The notes under the pieces: generated by a model
The model's input: only the letters and a program-made list of their open reading frames with translations
What the model was told of the DNA's origin: nothing
Databases searched by the model: none
Source of the DNA: Persicitalea sp963716085
GTDB lineage: Bacteria; Bacteroidota; Bacteroidia; Cytophagales; Spirosomataceae
Direction: 5' to 3'
Assembly: GCA_963716085.1 (NCBI GenBank)
Contig: OY970288.1
Location: forward strand, 2,480,001-2,544,000
DNA: 64,000 bases
Translations under genes and position numbers: made by a program
Shown here: one piece after another, positions 60,571-64,000 of the stretch
Layout of the letters: the number at the start of each line of letters is the position of its first letter
How positions within the stretch are numbered: the first letter of the stretch is position 1

Positions 60571-62091
60571 CTACACGTGCGCGAACTCCGGCGTGAGCAT
60601 CGACACCGCCTTAGCCGCCAGCAGCGACTCTCCCATCAGGAATTCGTCCACGGCACGGGCCGTTTCCCGACCCTCACTGATGGCCCAGACTACCAGCGAT
60701 TGACCACGGCGGCAGTCACCGGCCGCAAAGACTTTTTCGTTGATGGTCGATTGGTGCTTGTTGGTTTTGACATTACCCCGCTCGTCGTATTCAAGGCCCA
60801 GGTCATCCAGCAAGCGCTCCTGCTGAGGATGCAAAAATCCGGCGGCCAGTAACGCCAGTTCGCAGGGGATTTCTTCTTCGGTACCAGGCACCTCCTGCAT
60901 ACTCAAACGGCCCGTTTCAGGATTCATCTGCCAATCGAGCTTTACGATTTTGAGGGCTCTGAGATTGCCTTCCTCATCACCGAGGAATGCCTTGGTATTG
61001 ATCGACCACTGACGCGAGTCGCCGGGCTTTTCCATTTCCTCGTGCGAGGTCGAGGTGCGCAGCATCATGGGCCAGTGGGGCCAGGGCGTCGTATTGTCGC
61101 GATCCTGCGGGGGCATGGGCAGGAGTTCGATTTGCGTTACCGTCTTGGCTCCGTGCCGGTTGGAAGTACCCACGCAGTCGGAGCCCGTGTCGCCGCCGCC
61201 AATGACGACCACGTTTTTGTCGGTTGCTAACAAATCACCGTTCTGGTAGTCAAAACCCTGGTGGTCTTTCTCGACGGCGATGTCAGCCACCCGCTTATTC
61301 TGCTGGCTGAGGAATTCCATGGCAAAATGCACGCCTTTTAAATTCCGCCCCTCAATCTTCAGGTCACGCGGTACCGTAGAACCGGTCGCCAGCACCACGG
61401 CGTCATAATCACGCAGTAGTTCGTCGGCCTTGATGTTCTTGCCAATTTCCACATTCGTGCGAAACTCGATGCCTTCCTGCTCCATGATCTCGAGACGGCG
61501 ATCGACAATACGCTTTTCCAACTTAAAGTCAGGAATACCGTAGCGCAGCAGTCCGCCGATGCGGTCGGCGCGCTCGAAGAGCGTGACGTTATGCCCCGCC
61601 TGGTTTAATTGCGAAGCCGCCGCCATTCCCGCCGGGCCGGAACCCACCACGGCCACGGTTTTGTCCGTCCGCTTCTTGGGAATTCGAGGCTTCACCAAAC
61701 CCATTTCAAAAGCCTTCTCGGCGATGGATTTTTCTATAAATTCAATGGCGACGGGCGGCTTATTGATGCCCAGCACGCAGGAAGCCTCGCAAGGCGCGGG
61801 ACAAATACGGCCCGTGAACTCCGGATAGTTGTTGGTAGAAGCCAGAATGTCGTAGGCCAGGGCCCAATTCTGGTCGTACACTGCGTCGTTGAAGTCGGGA
61901 ATGATGTTCCCGAGCGGACAGCCGTTATGACAAAACGGAATGCCGCAATCCATACAACGCGCCGCCTGCGTCCGCGAATCTTCCTCGCTGTGCGCGCTTT
62001 CTATTTCCTTATAATCGTGCACCCGCTCTTCAACGGATCGCTTCTTAGGCAATTCACGATCAAACTCTAAAAATCCGGTTGGTTTTCCCAT
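60571..62091 (-). CDS. gltD: Glutamate synthase small subunit
   Basis: A 506-residue NADPH-dependent glutamate synthase beta subunit. The N-terminal four-cysteine Fe-S region is CMDCGIPFCHNGCPLGN with CPAPCEASCVLG behind it. The FAD site is VGSGPAGMAAASQLNQAGHNVTLFERADRIGGLLRYGIPDFKLEK and the NADPH site is VVIGGGDTGSDCVGTSNRHGA. It feeds electrons to GltB for the reaction of glutamine and 2-oxoglutarate to two glutamates. It is downstream of gltB in one operon. Confidence 0.96.
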   Translation of the reverse strand: MGKPTGFLEFDRELPKKRSVEERVHDYKEIESAHSEEDSRTQAARCMDCGIPFCHNGCPLGNIIPDFNDAVYDQNWALAYDILASTNNYPEFTGRICPAPCEASCVLGINKPPVAIEFIEKSIAEKAFEMGLVKPRIPKKRTDKTVAVVGSGPAGMAAASQLNQAGHNVTLFERADRIGGLLRYGIPDFKLEKRIVDRRLEIMEQEGIEFRTNVEIGKNIKADELLRDYDAVVLATGSTVPRDLKIEGRNLKGVHFAMEFLSQQNKRVADIAVEKDHQGFDYQNGDLLATDKNVVVIGGGDTGSDCVGTSNRHGAKTVTQIELLPMPPQDRDNTTPWPHWPMMLRTSTSHEEMEKPGDSRQWSINTKAFLGDEEGNLRALKIVKLDWQMNPETGRLSMQEVPGTEEEIPCELALLAAGFLHPQQERLLDDLGLEYDERGNVKTNKHQSTINEKVFAAGDCRRGQSLVVWAISEGRETARAVDEFLMGESLLAAKAVSMLTPEFAHV

Positions 62092-62103
62092 TATGCTTTT
62101 AAT

Positions 62104-62198
62104 GAAGAATATGGGGAAGAAAGGAGGATGGAGGAAAGGAAAAAAGGAACTGGTGCCAGCCTCCTTTACTCCTTCCTCCTTTCCTCCTTTCCTCCTTC
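62104..62198. repeat. Junction repeat between gltB and gltD with AGGAGGAA arms
   Basis: On the minus strand, after the gltB stop there is a C-free arm with GAAGGAGGAAAGGAGGAAAG (62198-62161) and before the gltD start a G-poor arm with CCTTTCCTCC and TTCTTCCCCATATTC (62148-62104). They are imperfect complements. Confidence 0.8.
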
Positions 62199-62205
62199 AA
62201 AAAAA

Positions 62206-64000
62206 TTAATTTACTACCGCCACCTCCCCATACACCACGCTCTTATCGGCTACTTGCTGGGCGAGGGTGACGCCTCGGCTGGCGAGGGCGTCTTTGAAGT
62301 CGTTGGGCAGGACTTTGACGAATTGCTTGATGATTTTATCCCAGTTTTGGGTGATTTGGAAGGCAACGTTGCTGGTGGTGTGCTGGAAATGCTTGTCGAC
62401 GTACTGGCGGAGAATGCCGCTGTCTTCTTCATTCAGGGCGCTGACCGACACCATCTCGTAGTTGACTTTCTCCTTGAAGTCTTCTTCCTTATCCCAAACA
62501 TAAGCCACGCCGCCCGACATACCGGCGGCGAAATTGCGGCCCGTTTCGCCGAGAATAATGGCTACGCCGCCCGTCATGTACTCGCAGCCGTGGTCGCCGA
62601 TTCCTTCGACGACTACCTTGGCTCCCGAGTTGCGGACGCAGAAGCGTTCTCCGGCGGTACCTCTGATGTAGGCTTCGCCGGAGGTGGCGCCGTAGAAAGC
62701 CACGTTGCCGATGATGATGTTTTCTTCGGGGGCGAATTTGGCGTCGCGGTCGGGATAAACGACCAGCTCGGCACCACAGAGACCCTTTCCGAAGTAGTCG
62801 TTCGCGTCGCCTTCCAGTTCCAGGCGGATACCCGACGTGTTGAACGCGCCGAAGCTTTGGCCCGCCGTACCCCGAAACTTGAAGTGAATCGTCCCGGTAG
62901 GCAGACCCACGCCGCCGTACAATTTGGAAATTTCGTTGGAAAGCATCGTTCCCAACGAGCGATTGAGGTTGATGATCGGAAATTCGGCGTACACCTCCTC
63001 GGCCCGTTCCAGGGCAGGTTGGGCGGTTTGGATGAGTTGACGATCCAGCACATGTTCGATGCCGTGATCCTGCTCCTCCTGCTTGTACTGCGCCACTTCC
63101 AGTCCACCTTCTTCTTTATAAAGAATGGCGTCGAACTTCAAATTCTTGTATTTCCAATGCTTCAAGTCGGGGCGCTTTTCCAGGAATTGCACCTGTCCGA
63201 TCATGTCGTTAACGGTGCGGAATCCCAGTTGCGCCATGATCTCACGCATCTCGGTCGCCATGAAGTAAAACATGTTCACCACATGCTCCGGCTTACCAGT
63301 AAATAGCGCGCGCAATTCCTTGCGCTGCGTGGCCACACCCACGGGGCAAGTGTTGAGGTGGCACTTCCGCATCATAATGCAGCCCGCAGCCACCAGGGCA
63401 GCGGTCGCTACACCCCATTCTTCGGCGCCCAACAAGGCGGCAATCGCCATGTCGCGGCCCGTGCGGATCTGTCCGTCGGATTGAATCGTCACGCGACCAC
63501 GCAGCTTATTTTTTACCAGTGTTTGGTGGGTTTCGGCTAAGCCGAGTTCCCAGGGCAGGCCAGCGTGGCGGATGCTGCTAAGCGGCGAGGCACCCGTGCC
63601 GCCGTCGTAGCCAGCGATCAGGATGTGATCCGCGTGGGCCTTGGCGACGCCCGTGGCCACGGTACCGACGCCCGCTTCCGACACCAGCTTGACGCTGATG
63701 CGCGCCTGACGGTTGGCATTCTTCAAATCGAAAATCAACTGCGCCAGATCCTCGATGGAATAAATATCGTGGTGCGGTGGCGGCGAAATCAAACCCACGC
63801 CCGGCGTGGAGTGGCGGGTGCGGCCGATCCAGTCGTCCACTTTGTGGCCGGGGAGTTGTCCGCCCTCACCGGGTTTGGCACCCTGCGCCATTTTAATTTG
63901 CAGTTCCTGAGCGTTGGTCAGGTAGTAGCTCGTCACTCCAAAGCGGCCGGAAGCCACTTGCTTAATGGCCGAGTTCATCGTGTCGCCATCGGGTAGGGGG
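62206..64000 (-). CDS. gltB: Glutamate synthase large subunit, C-terminal part
   Basis: 598 residues of the large subunit, cut by the right edge (the frame is open through 64000, reading PLPDGDTMNSAIKQ before the first internal Met). The FMN/2-oxoglutarate domain is represented by GRFGVTSYYLTNAQELQIKMAQGAKPGEGGQLPG and DGGTGASPLSSIRHAGLPWELGL. The 3Fe-4S cysteines are in CIMMRKCHLNTCPVGVATQ. The C-terminal GXGXG beta-helix is at FKFRGTAGQSFGAFNTSGIRLELEGDANDYFGKGLCG. It makes glutamate with GltD. The N-terminal glutaminase domain lies outside the window. Confidence 0.96.
   Translation of the reverse strand, partial: PLPDGDTMNSAIKQVASGRFGVTSYYLTNAQELQIKMAQGAKPGEGGQLPGHKVDDWIGRTRHSTPGVGLISPPPHHDIYSIEDLAQLIFDLKNANRQARISVKLVSEAGVGTVATGVAKAHADHILIAGYDGGTGASPLSSIRHAGLPWELGLAETHQTLVKNKLRGRVTIQSDGQIRTGRDMAIAALLGAEEWGVATAALVAAGCIMMRKCHLNTCPVGVATQRKELRALFTGKPEHVVNMFYFMATEMREIMAQLGFRTVNDMIGQVQFLEKRPDLKHWKYKNLKFDAILYKEEGGLEVAQYKQEEQDHGIEHVLDRQLIQTAQPALERAEEVYAEFPIINLNRSLGTMLSNEISKLYGGVGLPTGTIHFKFRGTAGQSFGAFNTSGIRLELEGDANDYFGKGLCGAELVVYPDRDAKFAPEENIIIGNVAFYGATSGEAYIRGTAGERFCVRNSGAKVVVEGIGDHGCEYMTGGVAIILGETGRNFAAGMSGGVAYVWDKEEDFKEKVNYEMVSVSALNEEDSGILRQYVDKHFQHTTSNVAFQITQNWDKIIKQFVKVLPNDFKDALASRGVTLAQQVADKSVVYGEVAVVN

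Noticed and set aside
62128..63306. Long plus-strand frame of 392 codons at gltB
   Set aside because: Antisense to gltB, which shows its Fe-S and GXGXG motifs.

Overview
The window looks like the chromosome of a Bacteroidota bacterium, most likely of the order Cytophagales (Spirosoma/Dyadobacter-like). The support is: many secreted enzymes with Bacteroidota-style signal peptides and SxC lipoboxes, an outer-membrane beta-barrel receptor with a CarboxypepD_reg-like N-terminus, Bacteroidota -33/-7 promoters (TTTG ... TAnnTTTG), almost no Shine-Dalgarno sequences, BlaI/M56 regulation, an archaeal/eukaryotic-type glycyl-tRNA synthetase, and a DUF1553/DUF1501 module. The species cannot be named from this sequence alone.

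Layout. 1-9.9 kb is a plus-strand catabolic island (HpcH/HpaI aldolase, aldo/keto reductase, Gfo/Idh/MocA oxidoreductase, two SDRs, two 3-hydroxyacyl-CoA-dehydrogenase-like proteins, a neutral-ceramidase-like hydrolase) with an opposing AraC regulator and an RraA-type aldolase. In both oxidoreductase pairs one member keeps the catalytic residues and the other has lost a key one. 9.9-18.1 kb holds an outer-membrane receptor, a RAYT transposase framed by about 70-bp inverted repeats, an uncharacterised secreted protein and a penicillin-acylase-family hydrolase. 18.2-21.0 kb is a gene graveyard: a YdeI-like pseudogene, half of an hsdS, a serine-hydrolase gene broken by a 254-bp MITE-like insertion with 8-bp target duplications, and a scrap of hsdR. 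21-31.7 kb is secreted peptidases and hydrolases plus a BlaI/M56 pair with a readable promoter-operator. 31.8-42.5 kb contains a HigBA toxin-antitoxin pair, DinB, a WYL regulator, an enolase-superfamily protein diverging from an alginate-lyase-family protein, a GT39-type glycosyltransferase, a methyltransferase, a frameshifted queuosine-precursor transporter next to an AlaA-type aminotransferase, and an Rpn/PD-(D/E)XK protein with seven 24-bp coding repeats.

42.9-49.1 kb is a planctomycete-cytochrome/DUF1553, DUF1501 and DUF2231-cytochrome-LRR-chitobiase module. 49-54.7 kb carries a collagen-like lipoprotein, a membrane protein, rpiB, a LOG-family protein, a ComEA-like protein and VapBC. 54.8-64 kb is largely nitrogen metabolism: glyS, a variant PII and its ammonium transporter, a SatD/DUF3307 pair, DinB, gltD and the 3' part of gltB.

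The most unusual feature is architectural. At many gene junctions from about 45 to 62 kb, a short locally unique near-tandem repeat, usually free of C, follows the stop codon, and its imperfect complement, usually free of G, sits just before the next start codon. Two autoregulated genes (higB and the SatD-like gene) also have a -7 box ending exactly 4 nt before the ATG, which predicts leaderless mRNAs.
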